64,000 nt of DNA from Labedella populi. Its GTDB lineage: Bacteria; Actinomycetota; Actinomycetes; Actinomycetales; Microbacteriaceae. Shown in pieces: positions 1-9,062 of the stretch (the first letter of the stretch is position 1; every line of letters starts with the position of its first letter). Both the position numbers and the translations under genes were made by a program. Location of the stretch: positions 62,001 to 126,000 of the forward strand of contig NZ_RZNC01000001.1 in the NCBI RefSeq assembly GCF_004078655.1, read 5' to 3'. The notes beneath the pieces were generated by a model. The model did no database searches. It worked only from the letters and a program-made list of their open reading frames with translations, and was not told the origin of the DNA.

Positions 1-165
1 GTTCCGGACGTAACGAACGGTGCTGCCCCACTGGGTTTGCAGCGCCGTCACCACCGCATCGAGAAGAACGTGGATGGCGTGTGGACCCTCCGTGGGGTCC
101 GTGAGGTCGCGCATATCCAGCGCGCGGGAAAGCTGGTCAGAAGTCAGATAGTCGGCGTGCGACAT
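1..165 (-). CDS. Hypothetical protein, N-terminal 55 residues only
   Basis: The gene starts with ATG at 165-163 and runs off the left edge of the window. A plausible ribosome binding site (GGAGA on the minus strand, about 172-178) precedes the start. The visible residues begin MSHADYLTSDQLSRAL and contain a LTDPTEGPHA segment that reads like a folded intracellular protein with regular amphipathic helices. I do not recognise the family with certainty, so no function is given. The opposite-strand frame covering the same bases has a composition typical of an antisense shadow. Confidence 0.6.
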   Translation of the reverse strand, partial: MSHADYLTSDQLSRALDMRDLTDPTEGPHAIHVLLDAVVTALQTQWGSTVRYVRN

Positions 166-243
166 GAGAAGGTCTCCGAGACGTTTGCAGGATGGCGAAG
201 GGTGAGAACTTCCCCCCGGCCGCGCCTGCGGAGACCTAGAGCG

Positions 244-447
244 CTATTGGCGCACGTCGATGACCCCGCGGCCATATCCCGGCCGGGGGTCACGAAATCG
301 CTGCTGCCTGAACACGGCACCAGAGTACATGCCACTGGGCGTGCCGCTCTCGGCCTCGAGACCGTTCTTCCCCAGCAGCAGCGGCCACGGGGACCCCAAC
401 TCCGGACCGACACCCGACCGCCCCGGAACGGGTTTCGTCTCAGCCAC
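244..447 (-). CDS. Small hypothetical protein, doubtful
   Basis: A 67-residue reading frame lies in the otherwise empty stretch 166-528. Its sequence (MAETKPVPGRSG at the start, FRDPRPGYGRGVIDVRQ at the end) is Gly/Pro/Arg-rich and looks more protein-like than the other frames here. It lies on the same strand as its neighbours. No domain or signal is recognisable and no strong ribosome binding site is visible. It could be the tail of a degraded gene. The rest of 166-528 shows nothing I can name. Confidence 0.3.
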   Translation of the reverse strand: MAETKPVPGRSGVGPELGSPWPLLLGKNGLEAESGTPSGMYSGAVFRQQRFRDPRPGYGRGVIDVRQ

Positions 448-528
448 CCCACGATCGCCTGAACCCGAGAACTCTCGACGTTCAGGTCTGCTGCAGCAGA
501 ATCCACACTGCCAGTGAATTGCGAACGG

Positions 529-1116
529 TCACAGGCCCAGATGACTGGAATCGCCGGCGACGCGCGACGAGTCGGGATGCTGGGCCTCAACTCGATGGCT
601 GACGAAGAGAGGAATGGCTGAGACGAGCAGCACCGCAGCACCGATCCAACCGCTGGCTCCTCGCAACGCCGGAACTACGAATATTGCGGCCGCGCCCACG
701 GCTACAAGAACCCCAGCCAGGACGCCATATAGACGCATTCCATAGAGCGAGATGAACGTGAGGTAGTGAGCGCCCACGATGATGAGCGAGGCCGGCAGGA
801 ACAACGACGGCGCCAGAGTACCGAGTGCGATCGCCACAAGCAGCCCGAGCGGCACAGTGAACGCGCTCTGCATAGCGAGGGCGATGGAAGGGTGTCCCTT
901 GGGCAGGAAGGCCGGCCCTTTCATGGCCTTCAAGATGAGCGAAGACAGCGGAAAGATCAGCATCCCCCCGATAAACAGCACAGTCATGGCCGCTGCGGCC
1001 GCCACCCACTGGTAGGCCGCAGCGGCCGCGGCCCAGATCACCGCGGAGACAAGCGGACCTGAAAACCCACCACGATAGACGCGGCGGACATCTCGTTGTG
1101 CAGCTTCCACATCCAC
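529..1116 (-). CDS. DUF7010-like integral membrane protein
   Basis: A 195-residue protein with about six hydrophobic segments between residues 20 and 175, separated by short loops. After the second segment it carries a FLPKGHPS loop. The pattern of paired helices and length match small membrane proteins annotated as DUF7010 in actinobacteria; that assignment is from memory of the family and is tentative. It has no signal peptide and ends in a hydrophilic tail rich in Ser and His. No operon partner is evident: the GNAT gene upstream is divergent. Function is unknown. Confidence 0.6.
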   Translation of the reverse strand: MDVEAAQRDVRRVYRGGFSGPLVSAVIWAAAAAAYQWVAAAAAMTVLFIGGMLIFPLSSLILKAMKGPAFLPKGHPSIALAMQSAFTVPLGLLVAIALGTLAPSLFLPASLIIVGAHYLTFISLYGMRLYGVLAGVLVAVGAAAIFVVPALRGASGWIGAAVLLVSAIPLFVSHRVEAQHPDSSRVAGDSSHLGL

Positions 1117-1247
1117 ACGCTCATCCTCTCAGAGCGCGCAACATCTTCACCGCACCATTGCCAGTTACGCCCGAGGTCCGAGGTCGAATCGACCCTGGGA
1201 AGCGACTGGTCTATTCGCTAGGCAGTCGTCAGTCGAAGATGTTGTCT

Positions 1248-1706
1248 ATGAGACTGAAGCTCGCGGCCCTGGACGACTTCGCGACTCTTCGTCGCTTGTT
1301 TGACGACCCGTCGTTGTCCGGGTGGGGTGGTCTAGGACGACCGTCCGACGCCCTCATCCGCGCCAAGTACCTCGGAACGCGTCTTTCCGAGGTCGAGTGC
1401 TTCATCGTCCTGGTCGAGGAGGAAGCGGTCGGAATCGTCCAGATGCACTCAGAGGGCGGCGGGAGCGCCGGGATCGACCTCATCCTGTCGTCAGCAGCGC
1501 GAGGTCAAGGGACCGGTCGACTCGTGGTCGACGCCATAATCGCCCCCGCTCGAGAAAGGGGCATAGATCGGCTCACGGTCGACCCTGACGTGAAGAACGA
1601 GCACGGCATCCGATTCTGGCGAGCCGTCGGCTTCGAGCTCCGCTCGACCACTGGCGAAGAGGTCGGCCGAGAGCCCTACCTACTGATGTGCCGCGAGGTC
1701 GAGTGA
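1248..1706 (+). CDS. GNAT family N-acetyltransferase
   Basis: A 152-residue protein that starts MRLKLAALDDFATLRRLF and has the GNAT fold order: N-terminal substrate-side helices, a central strand ending in the acetyl-CoA pyrophosphate loop (SSAARGQGTGRLVVDA, the Q/R-x-x-G-x-G/A motif) and a C-terminal FWRAVGFE segment. The layout recalls AAC(6')-type aminoglycoside acetyltransferases and relatives, but substrate cannot be read from sequence. The open frame extends upstream to 1098, but that part is low-complexity and not conserved-looking; ATG at 1239 is an alternative start three codons upstream. No clear ribosome binding site precedes either. Confidence 0.75.
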   Translation: MRLKLAALDDFATLRRLFDDPSLSGWGGLGRPSDALIRAKYLGTRLSEVECFIVLVEEEAVGIVQMHSEGGGSAGIDLILSSAARGQGTGRLVVDAIIAPARERGIDRLTVDPDVKNEHGIRFWRAVGFELRSTTGEEVGREPYLLMCREVE

Positions 1707-1726
1707 TCGAAACAGCTCGATGACCG

Positions 1727-2335
1727 TCAGTTGCGAAGTCCCAGAGCGGACGGCATGTCGATCAGCTTGTCGTCGCCGTTTGGGAGTTCGATGAAGCCGA
1801 GATCCCGCTTCCGGAGATAGTCGGCTGCTGCGCGTGCGTCGTCGGAACCGGCGTGGGGGACGATCCGTGTGCCGGTCAGGTTCACGGTCAGCGCACGCAT
1901 TTCGGGCCGGTAGCCGGGAGGATACGTCGAGTCGTCATCCATCATGTGGATTCCGCGTAGATCCGTCGAGGTGAGACAGGCGCCCGCCGAGTAGCCGGCG
2001 TAGTCGAGGTGCGGTGAGCGGGCGAGCGCGGCCCCCAACCGCGCTTCCGTCGCCGCCCGCGCCAGTACGAACGCATTCCCCCCTACGACCCAGAGCAGAT
2101 CGGCGGCCGCGAGACGCTCTCTCAGCAGATTCTCCTCGCCGCCCCAATGGTCCCGTAGATCGAGTTCCTCACTGCGATAGCCGAGCCGCGCGAGGTCGTC
2201 GACTTCCCGACCCCAACTCAGCAGGCGCTCTTCGTACTCGTCCAACGCATTCATCACGATCAGGGCTCGGCCATCGACACGTCGCAACACTTCCGCCCGC
2301 GGACCGAATCGGTAGGCACTGAGATAGATGCGCAC
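1727..2335 (-). CDS. Peptidase E-like (S51 family) serine hydrolase
   Basis: A 202-residue protein with the class I glutamine amidotransferase-like fold used by peptidase E (dipeptidase E, Asp-X bonds). The nucleophile elbow GYSAGA holds the predicted catalytic Ser, preceded by the glycine-rich strand LLWVVGGNAFVLARA. Length is close to that usual for the family. It stands alone: the GNAT gene is convergent and the ABC exporter downstream of its promoter region is divergent. The role in cells is probably peptide turnover or processing of an acidic substrate. Confidence 0.75.
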   Translation of the reverse strand: MRIYLSAYRFGPRAEVLRRVDGRALIVMNALDEYEERLLSWGREVDDLARLGYRSEELDLRDHWGGEENLLRERLAAADLLWVVGGNAFVLARAATEARLGAALARSPHLDYAGYSAGACLTSTDLRGIHMMDDDSTYPPGYRPEMRALTVNLTGTRIVPHAGSDDARAAADYLRKRDLGFIELPNGDDKLIDMPSALGLRN

Positions 2336-2595
2336 CTGCTCACGCTAGCGATTCGCAGAACACACCGTGAGCGATCTATCCCGTTACAACGCTGCGCTTC
2401 CACCTGCCGGCACGCAGTCATGGAAATGGGCGCGGTCCCGACGCCGTCCACGCCGGCGGCGCCCAACACGCCACCTCGGCAGCCGCTCGCTCGGGCCGCC
2501 ACACCGGGCTGCTTCTGAAGCTCGCCGTCGCTCGGCGAACAGAGCCCGGGCGACCCGGCGTCTAAGGTGGGCTGGGGCCCACGGAAGGAACCGCA

Positions 2596-4497
2596 ATGAG
2601 CATGGAGAGCGCGGCCTGGAGCTCGCTGTACAAGATCTCGTCCGCCCGGGACGGCAAGCACGGCTTCTCCCGTGAGTCGGTGCGGCGGATCATGACGTTC
2701 GCGGTGCCCTACCGGTCCCAGTTGGTGATCTTCATCACCCTCTCGGTCGTGGGAGCGTTCCTCGCGGTCGCGACGCCGGTGCTCGCCGGCCAGGTGGTCG
2801 ACGTCATCGTCGCGCGGGGCGAGGTCTCAACGATCGTGTGGCTCGCCGTCGTCATCGCCCTCGTGGCCGTGGCCGACGCGGCCGTCTCCCTCGTGACGCG
2901 CTGGTACTCGGCGCGGATCGGCGAAGGCGTGATCCTGGATCTCCGCACAGCCGTCTTCAATCATGTGCAGAAGATGCCGATCGCGTTCTTCACCCGCACG
3001 CGGACGGGCGCCCTCGTGAGCCGCCTCAACAACGATGTGATCGGTGCTCAGCAGGCCTTCAGCGGCACACTGTCCGGCGTGGTCACCAACCTCGTGGCGC
3101 TCATCCTCACCCTGATCGTCATGCTCAGCACGTCCTGGCTCGTGACTGTTCTCGCCGTGATCATGCTCCCCATCTTCCTGTTGCCCGCTCGCCGCATGGG
3201 CAGCCGCCTCGCCGCGCTGCGCCGCGAGGCCGCCGACCACAACTCGGACATGAGCACCCAGATGACCGAGCGCTTCTCGGCACCCGGAGCCACCCTCGTC
3301 AAGCTGTTCGGCCGGCCCGACGCGGAGGCCGAGGAGTTCCGCGTCCGTGCCGCCCGTGTCCGTGACATCGGGGTTCGGACCGCGATGCTGCAGTTCGTCT
3401 TCTTCACCGCTCTGATGCTCGTCTCCGCTCTCGCCCTCGCGCTCGTGTACGGGCTCGGCGGTTCCCTCGCCCTCGGCGGCCAGCTGGACACGGGTGAGGT
3501 CGTCACTCTGGCGCTCCTCCTCACCCGCCTCTACGCGCCGCTGACCAGCCTCGCGAACGCACGAGTGGAGATCATGAGCGCGGTGGTGAGCTTCGAGCGC
3601 GTCTTCGAGGTACTCGACCTCGAGCCGCTCATCCAGGAGAAGCCGGACGCCGTCGAGGTTCCCGTGGGGCCGGTCGCCGTTGAGTTCGACGACGTCCGCT
3701 TCGCCTACCCGTCCGCCGACAAGGTGTCCCTCGCCTCCCTCGAGGAGGTCGCGACCCTCGACACGCGCGGCGGCGAGGAGGTCCTGCACGGTGTGTCCTT
3801 CCGGATCGAGCCGGGGCAGACCGTCGCTCTCGTCGGTACGTCCGGCGCCGGCAAGTCCACGATCGCGCAGCTCCTCTCGCGCCTGTACGACGTGGACAGC
3901 GGTGCCGTGCGCCTCGCCGACACGGACGTTCGCGACGTCACGTTCGCGTCCATGCGGCGCACCCTCGGCATGGTGACGCAGGACGGCCACCTGTTCCATG
4001 AGAGCATCCTCTCGAACCTGCGCCTTGCGAGGCCCGAGGCCACCGAGGACGAGGTGTGGGACGCCGTCCGCCGGGCGCGGCTCGAGCCGCTCATCCGGTC
4101 CCTGCCCGACCAGCTGGACACCATGGTGGGCGAGCGCGGCTACCGGCTGTCGGGCGGCGAGCGTCAGCGCATGACCATCGCGAGGCTCCTGCTCGCCCAG
4201 CCGCGCATCGTCATCCTCGACGAAGCCACGGCGGCGCTGGACTCGACGTCGGAGGCCGCCGTGCAAGCGGCGCTCAGCGAGGCGCTCGAGGGGCGCACGG
4301 CCATGGTGATCGCACACCGCCTCTCCACCATCCGCAGTGCGGACCTCATCCTCGTGGTCGAGGACGGCTCCATCGTGGAGCAGGGCACGCACGAGGAACT
4401 GCTCGCCGCGGGAGGACGATACGAGGAACTGCACCGCACCCAGTTCGCGGTGCAGAAGAACGTCGCGGCCGATGAGGAAGCGCTCAGCGGGTCCTAG
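2596..4497 (+). CDS. ABC exporter half-transporter (permease-ATPase fusion)
   Basis: A 633-residue type IV ABC exporter subunit. Residues about 30-320 form the six-helix transmembrane domain and about 345-600 the nucleotide-binding domain, with Walker A GTSGAGKST (near 414), signature LSGGERQ (near 517), Walker B IVILDEA (near 537) and the switch His in MVIAHR (near 571). It should work as a homodimer, since no second half-transporter lies nearby. A GGAAGGAA ribosome binding site precedes ATG 2596. A roughly 20-residue loop between the first two strands of the ATPase domain (near residues 375-393) is an insertion. Substrate is unknown; the family exports lipids, drugs or peptides. Confidence 0.9.
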   Translation: MSMESAAWSSLYKISSARDGKHGFSRESVRRIMTFAVPYRSQLVIFITLSVVGAFLAVATPVLAGQVVDVIVARGEVSTIVWLAVVIALVAVADAAVSLVTRWYSARIGEGVILDLRTAVFNHVQKMPIAFFTRTRTGALVSRLNNDVIGAQQAFSGTLSGVVTNLVALILTLIVMLSTSWLVTVLAVIMLPIFLLPARRMGSRLAALRREAADHNSDMSTQMTERFSAPGATLVKLFGRPDAEAEEFRVRAARVRDIGVRTAMLQFVFFTALMLVSALALALVYGLGGSLALGGQLDTGEVVTLALLLTRLYAPLTSLANARVEIMSAVVSFERVFEVLDLEPLIQEKPDAVEVPVGPVAVEFDDVRFAYPSADKVSLASLEEVATLDTRGGEEVLHGVSFRIEPGQTVALVGTSGAGKSTIAQLLSRLYDVDSGAVRLADTDVRDVTFASMRRTLGMVTQDGHLFHESILSNLRLARPEATEDEVWDAVRRARLEPLIRSLPDQLDTMVGERGYRLSGGERQRMTIARLLLAQPRIVILDEATAALDSTSEAAVQAALSEALEGRTAMVIAHRLSTIRSADLILVVEDGSIVEQGTHEELLAAGGRYEELHRTQFAVQKNVAADEEALSGS

Positions 4498-4659
4498 CCG
4501 GCATCGACCGCCGCGCCCAGCACGGCGCAGCCACGCGGTCCGCTTGTGGCAACGTGTCGGCGCTGAGATCCACGAACGGAGGCAACTCCGCCACCAAGGC
4601 AGCGATCTCCGGATCGACGTCCGGACGCTCGGTGGGTCCATACGTCACAGATGAAGAAG

Positions 4660-6570
4660 TCACGTCTCAATCACCTCATTGCGGAAGGTCGTGCATGGAG
4701 ACATTGCTCTGGGGTCTTTGCCCATTCCTGTTGTGCCTGCGCGGGCATGCGCCCGATCGAGGGCTTCTGCGACTGCACTGTTGACCGAGTCAGGGTCGAT
4801 GGCACCGGTGTATCGACGTCCGTCGATGAAAAAGGCGGGGGCTTGCATGAGGTGCATGTCGTGCCCCTCATCGACGTCCTGGACCACTCGTTCCGATCCG
4901 ATCGAGTGCATCCAGTCGTGCTCGAAGCGACGCAGGTTCAGCCCCGCGGCCGCTGCAGCGCGTTGAATCTGGCGTTCGGTGCGAATGGGCGCCTGTGCGA
5001 GAAGGGCGTCGCGCATCTCCCAGAATCGTCCCTGTTCTGCCGCAGCTTCGTTGGCGAGGGCCGCTGACCGTCCGAGCGGCTCCTCGAGTGGGAGGTGGCG
5101 GAAAGTGTGGCAGACGTCGCTCCCGAAGCGGCCGATCATTTCTTGGCGCATCTCGGTGGCTCCGGGTGAGAATGGCGTCGCGTAGTTTCCGTACTCCACC
5201 ACGGTGATGATGGCGGCCGATGCATCGCCCAGCACGGGGTCTCGGTCGGGATCGAGCGGGCGGAGAAGGCGGTCGCGGTTCGGGAAGAGACGCTGCTCCC
5301 GGCCGCTCAGGATGGAGAAGGCGATCGCGCCGAGGATCGCCGCGAGCGCGGTGGCGGCGATGACTCCGATCTGGGCACGGCTGACGTCGGTGGGGTCGTC
5401 GAAGGCGAGCTCGACGACGAAGAGCGAGATGGTGAAACCCATCCCCGACAGGAGACTGACGCCGAAGATCTGGGACAAGCGCAACGAGGGACTCAGAGCG
5501 TTGGGGCGCACTCGCGTCATGATCCAGGTGGCCACGGTGATCGAGAGAGTCTTGCCGACGACCAATCCGATGATGATTCCCCAGGTGAGCCGGGATGTGA
5601 AGGCGTCGAGGAGTGAGTCCTGGGTGATGCGTACTCCGGCGTTGGCGAGGGCGAAGACCGGGAGGATGAGCCAAGCGACGTAGGGGGTGAGGGCGTTATA
5701 GGCGCGTTCGTTCACCGAGACGGCGCGGGCGAGCGAGTTCTCTGCAGTCCGCGCGTAGCGTGCGGTGGGCGCCATCTGGAAGGCCCGGACGTGGTCTTGG
5801 GCGCGGCGGATGTCGTCGAACCGTGTGGCGAAGATGGGCAGGAGCAGAGCTATCGCTACGCCGGCGAGGGTCGCGTGGACGCCGGAGAGCAGGAACCCGA
5901 CCCAGACCAGGATGGAGGGCAGCAGGTAGAGCACTCCCCTCCACACGCGTGCGAAGCGCATCAGCGCGATGATTCCGAGGCCCGCCGCGGCGAGCAGGAG
6001 TGGCAGGGGGGTGAAGTCATCGGTGTAGGCGAAGGCGATGACGGCGAGGGCTCCGACATCGTCCGCGACGGCGAGGGTGACGAGGAAGATGCGGAGCGCG
6101 GGCGGCATGACCCGGCCGACGAGAGCGAGCATGCCGAGGACGAACGCCGTGTCGGTGGAGACCACGACGCCCCACCCCTCGACGGACCCGCTGCCCCAGG
6201 TGACGGCGACATAGACGAGTGCGGGGACGACGAGACCGGCGACGGCGGCGATGAGGGGCACGCTGGCGCGACGCCAGTCCCGAAGCTCGCCGAGTTCGAG
6301 CTCGCGGCGGACCTCGAGGGTGACGTGGGCGAAGAAGAGGGCCATGAGCGCGTCGTTGACCCAGTGCAGGAGATCGAGATCGAACGTGAACGAGCCGATC
6401 TCGAACCCGAGCGGGAGGTGCCAGAATGCTTCGTAGTTCGAGCCGGGAAGATTGGCCCAGACGAGCGCGATGATCGTGCCTGCGAACAGCACGAGCGCGC
6501 CGCGCAGCGCCCCTGGGGTGTTTCGCAGCCGGTTGCGCGCGCTGCGTTTCGGGGACGTCGCGGCGTTCAT
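4660..6570 (-). CDS. nhaA: NhaA Na+/H+ antiporter fused to a DsbA/thioredoxin-fold domain
   Basis: A 636-residue protein. Residues about 20-425 form an NhaA-type antiporter with around eleven membrane segments, exchanging sodium for protons across the cell membrane. Residues about 440-610 form a DsbA-like thioredoxin-fold domain with the cis-proline loop APAFFIDG near the end. NhaA-thioredoxin fusions are known in actinobacteria. Here the expected C-x-x-C active site reads T465-P-F-S468, so dithiol redox chemistry looks lost. The start ATG overlaps the stop of the upstream SDR gene (ATGA, 6567-6570), making it the last gene of a four-gene coupled operon. It converges on the ABC exporter at 2596-4497. 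Confidence 0.88.
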   Translation of the reverse strand: MNAATSPKRSARNRLRNTPGALRGALVLFAGTIIALVWANLPGSNYEAFWHLPLGFEIGSFTFDLDLLHWVNDALMALFFAHVTLEVRRELELGELRDWRRASVPLIAAVAGLVVPALVYVAVTWGSGSVEGWGVVVSTDTAFVLGMLALVGRVMPPALRIFLVTLAVADDVGALAVIAFAYTDDFTPLPLLLAAAGLGIIALMRFARVWRGVLYLLPSILVWVGFLLSGVHATLAGVAIALLLPIFATRFDDIRRAQDHVRAFQMAPTARYARTAENSLARAVSVNERAYNALTPYVAWLILPVFALANAGVRITQDSLLDAFTSRLTWGIIIGLVVGKTLSITVATWIMTRVRPNALSPSLRLSQIFGVSLLSGMGFTISLFVVELAFDDPTDVSRAQIGVIAATALAAILGAIAFSILSGREQRLFPNRDRLLRPLDPDRDPVLGDASAAIITVVEYGNYATPFSPGATEMRQEMIGRFGSDVCHTFRHLPLEEPLGRSAALANEAAAEQGRFWEMRDALLAQAPIRTERQIQRAAAAAGLNLRRFEHDWMHSIGSERVVQDVDEGHDMHLMQAPAFFIDGRRYTGAIDPDSVNSAVAEALDRAHARAGTTGMGKDPRAMSPCTTFRNEVIET

Positions 6571-7340
6571 GAGGAGACTTTCTCGGTCGGCAGGAGCAGG
6601 GCTTCGGCGAGGTTGGCCCCCTTGGGGAGGCTCGCCGCGAGAGCGACAACGGCCGCGATCGTCTGGGGGGTGACTGGTGAGGACTCGCGGAGGCGCGGCC
6701 GCGGAGACGGGGCAGCGAGTTCCTCTTGGCTCACCTGGTTGGGATCGACCCCGAATCCGGGCTCGATGATGTGGACTCGCATCCCTCGGGGACCGTACTC
6801 GTATCTCAACGTGCGGGCGAGCTGCTTGATAGCGGCGGAGACGGCGTTGAAGACGGCGAATCGCGGGGCATGGACGTCGGTGCTGACCGCCCCGATGAAC
6901 ACCATGTCTGCCGGTCCACCGTGGTCGGCCGCGGTGAGCAGTGGTTCGGCGAAGGCTTGTGAGGCGTGGAGGAGGCCACGGAGGTTCACGTCGATCATCT
7001 GAGCCCAGTCGCCGGGCACGCCGTCCTCGAACGCAGAGCCGCTGATGACGCCGGATGAGACCACGAGGAGATCGACGTGCCCGAAGCGTTCGATGGCTGC
7101 ACGTCGAGCGTCGTCGACGTCGAGCGGAGATGTGACGTCGGCGACGGCGGGCATGATCCGGTCATCGACGTCGAGTTGCTGATGCATCTCATGCAGTCGT
7201 TCGCGGTCGCGCCCGACCATCACGATACTCGCGCCGAGGCGAACGAATTCGGTGCAGATCGCTCGTCCAATCCAGCCTGTCGCCCCGAAGACGACGGCGA
7301 CCCGACCGATGAGCGGACCGGGTACGGTCATGCCGCTCAT
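6567..7340 (-). CDS. Degenerate short-chain dehydrogenase/reductase (SDR3 of operon)
   Basis: A 257-residue SDR-fold protein. The nucleotide-binding motif reads GATGWIG and the rest of the Rossmann fold is in place (VDLLVVSSGVI replaces the usual NNAG strand). The catalytic Tyr-x-x-x-Lys position is F164-N-A-V-S168, so both key residues are missing and ordinary oxidoreductase activity is unlikely. ATG 7340 overlaps the stop of the preceding SDR (ATGA), which favours it over a start six codons upstream at 7358. It may serve as a partner or NAD(P)-binding sensor for the two intact SDRs of the operon; that is inference. Confidence 0.8.
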   Translation of the reverse strand: MSGMTVPGPLIGRVAVVFGATGWIGRAICTEFVRLGASIVMVGRDRERLHEMHQQLDVDDRIMPAVADVTSPLDVDDARRAAIERFGHVDLLVVSSGVISGSAFEDGVPGDWAQMIDVNLRGLLHASQAFAEPLLTAADHGGPADMVFIGAVSTDVHAPRFAVFNAVSAAIKQLARTLRYEYGPRGMRVHIIEPGFGVDPNQVSQEELAAPSPRPRLRESSPVTPQTIAAVVALAASLPKGANLAEALLLPTEKVSS

Positions 7341-8164
7341 CGGTTCGTCCCCGCACATGCTGCGAAGGGTGCCAGCCGTTGCCCGTACAGGCGGGTCAGG
7401 TGCTTCCGGTTGATGGCGTCGAGGACCTCAGCGCTCGGGCTGACGACGCGGTCGCTTTCGAGGTAGGAGCCCGAGGGGACGTCGGCTGAGGCCGCGAACA
7501 GCACCCGCGCGGCCCCATGGGACGGCGGTCCGCCCGTCCCGCCAGTCATCGCCGCGCTCAGTGGCGTGTCGTTCAGGCCTGGGCAGAGGGCGACGACCGT
7601 GGTGTTTGTGGCGGCCTCCTCTTCGGCCAACAGCGACGACCAGGTCACCATCGCCAATTTCGCTCTGGCGTAGGCAGCGATCGGACGGTAGTCGTGCTCG
7701 AGGTCGATGTTGTCGAAGTCGAACTGTTCGATGCGGTGTGCGGAGGAACCGACGTTGACTATCCGGGCGCCTTCGGCGAGCGTCGGAACCAGGAGACGAG
7801 TGAACAGGGCCGGCGCGAGTGCGTTCACCTGCAAAGTGCGTTCGAACCCGTCTGACGTGATGATCCGAACCGGTGCGCCGGGGACACCCGCGTCGTTGAT
7901 GAGCAGATCAATCGAGGTCACCAATGACTGGATGTGGTGCACCGCTTCGACGACCTGTCGCAAGTGGGTGAAGTCCGCTGCGATGTAATGCACGTTCGCG
8001 GCGCCAGCGTCACGCACCCGCTGGATCACGCCAGCGGCGTCCTCCCGTGGTTCGACTCCGAGAATGATCAGGGTTGTCGTCATTGTGGCGAGACGGAGCG
8101 CTGTCGCCTCTCCGATGCCGCTGGTGGCGCCGGTGAGGACAACAGTTTCCCACTGGGCGTTCAC
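7337..8164 (-). CDS. Short-chain dehydrogenase/reductase (SDR2 of operon)
   Basis: A 275-residue classical-type SDR with GATSGIG cofactor loop, NDAG in place of NNAG, a GSS serine and an intact Tyr-x-x-x-Lys (YARAK). The insertion after the serine (HRIEQFDFDNIDLEHDY) resembles retinol-dehydrogenase-like SDRs. The start is GTG at 8164, overlapping the stop of SDR1 (GTGA); longer upstream reading in the same frame is an antisense-like extension inside SDR1. It reduces or oxidises an unknown carbonyl/alcohol with NAD(P)(H). Its 3' end overlaps SDR3 by ATGA, so translation of the operon is coupled. Confidence 0.85.
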   Translation of the reverse strand: MNAQWETVVLTGATSGIGEATALRLATMTTTLIILGVEPREDAAGVIQRVRDAGAANVHYIAADFTHLRQVVEAVHHIQSLVTSIDLLINDAGVPGAPVRIITSDGFERTLQVNALAPALFTRLLVPTLAEGARIVNVGSSAHRIEQFDFDNIDLEHDYRPIAAYARAKLAMVTWSSLLAEEEAATNTTVVALCPGLNDTPLSAAMTGGTGGPPSHGAARVLFAASADVPSGSYLESDRVVSPSAEVLDAINRKHLTRLYGQRLAPFAACAGTNR

Positions 8165-8940
8165 AATGCGTATCCTCCGGCTGCCTGGATATCCTGGCCC
8201 GTGATCCAGGCGGAGTCGTCGGAGACGAGGAAGGCGATGACCTTTCCGACGTCGGCCGGTTCCCCGAGCCGTCCGAAGGCGGTCTTGGCCACGATCCCGT
8301 CGATCACCTGAGGGAACCGCTCGAAGGCGTTGTCGCCGAGACGGGTGCGTGTCGGGCCCGGGGCGATCGAGTTGACGCGAATCGCCCGACCGCTGAGCTC
8401 CTTGGCCAGGAAACGGGAGGCGACCACGAGTCCCCCCTTCATCGCGGCGTAACCGGAGTACCCGGGTTCGGTCTCCCCGGGACGCGCAGCGCTGCTGGAG
8501 GTGCTCACGATCGCCCCGCCGTCCTCTATCAGGGGCAGGAGTGCCTGGGTGAGGAAGTACGGGCCCCGCAGCAGCACCCGGTAGTACTCGTCGAAGGCAT
8601 CCTCGGTCATCTCCTCGAAAGCCATGCCTCCGCCGAAACCGGCATTGTTCACCAAGGCGTGAATGCGCTCCGCGTTCCACTCCCTTCGCAGCACCCCGGT
8701 GAGAGCATCGGCGAAGTCGGGGAAGGTCTCGCTGCGACCGATGTCGAGCGGCAAGGCAACAGCAGTGCCTCCACTGTCACGGATCGCTGAGACGGTCTCT
8801 TCGGCACCGGCGGGACGTGCGTTGTACGTGATGACGACACCCATTCCGCGGGCGGCGATCTCGATGGCTGCACCGCGTCCGATGCCGGAACTCGCTCCGG
8901 TGATGACGACGATCTTCTGGTCGGTTGTCTGTTCGTTCAT
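8161..8940 (-). CDS. Short-chain dehydrogenase/reductase (SDR1, first gene of operon)
   Basis: A 259-residue classical SDR with GASSGIG cofactor loop, NNAG, a serine in TSSSAARP, Tyr-x-x-x-Lys as YAAMK, and a C-terminal ITGQDIQAAGGYAL ending typical of FabG-like enzymes. All catalytic residues are present. It is the first gene after the divergent AraC regulator, separated by 122 bp that must hold both promoters, and it is the head of the SDR1-SDR2-SDR3-NhaA operon. The substrate cannot be inferred. Confidence 0.9.
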   Translation of the reverse strand: MNEQTTDQKIVVITGASSGIGRGAAIEIAARGMGVVITYNARPAGAEETVSAIRDSGGTAVALPLDIGRSETFPDFADALTGVLRREWNAERIHALVNNAGFGGGMAFEEMTEDAFDEYYRVLLRGPYFLTQALLPLIEDGGAIVSTSSSAARPGETEPGYSGYAAMKGGLVVASRFLAKELSGRAIRVNSIAPGPTRTRLGDNAFERFPQVIDGIVAKTAFGRLGEPADVGKVIAFLVSDDSAWITGQDIQAAGGYAL

Positions 8941-9062
8941 AGTTCAAGCCAACCGCCAGCTCCACGGAAGACGGTAGGGGAATCGAACCGACTCCTTGCA
9001 CGATCCTGCCGACCTCGCGGGAAACCGACACCCAGGTATGGGTTTGCTGTTTCACTCTTCGT

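Noticed and set aside
2827-4641. 604-residue minus-strand open frame
   Set aside because: It is antisense to the ABC exporter, very rich in Arg, Gly and His, and without any motif; the exporter on the other strand has all its signature motifs.
5791-7002. 403-residue plus-strand open frame
   Set aside because: Antisense shadow of the NhaA fusion and SDR3, with runs of Asp, Glu and Gly typical for reverse frames in G+C-rich DNA.
7337-8680. 447-residue fusion frame
   Set aside because: The part before GTG 8164 is an out-of-frame reading of SDR1; the SDR fold begins at 8164.
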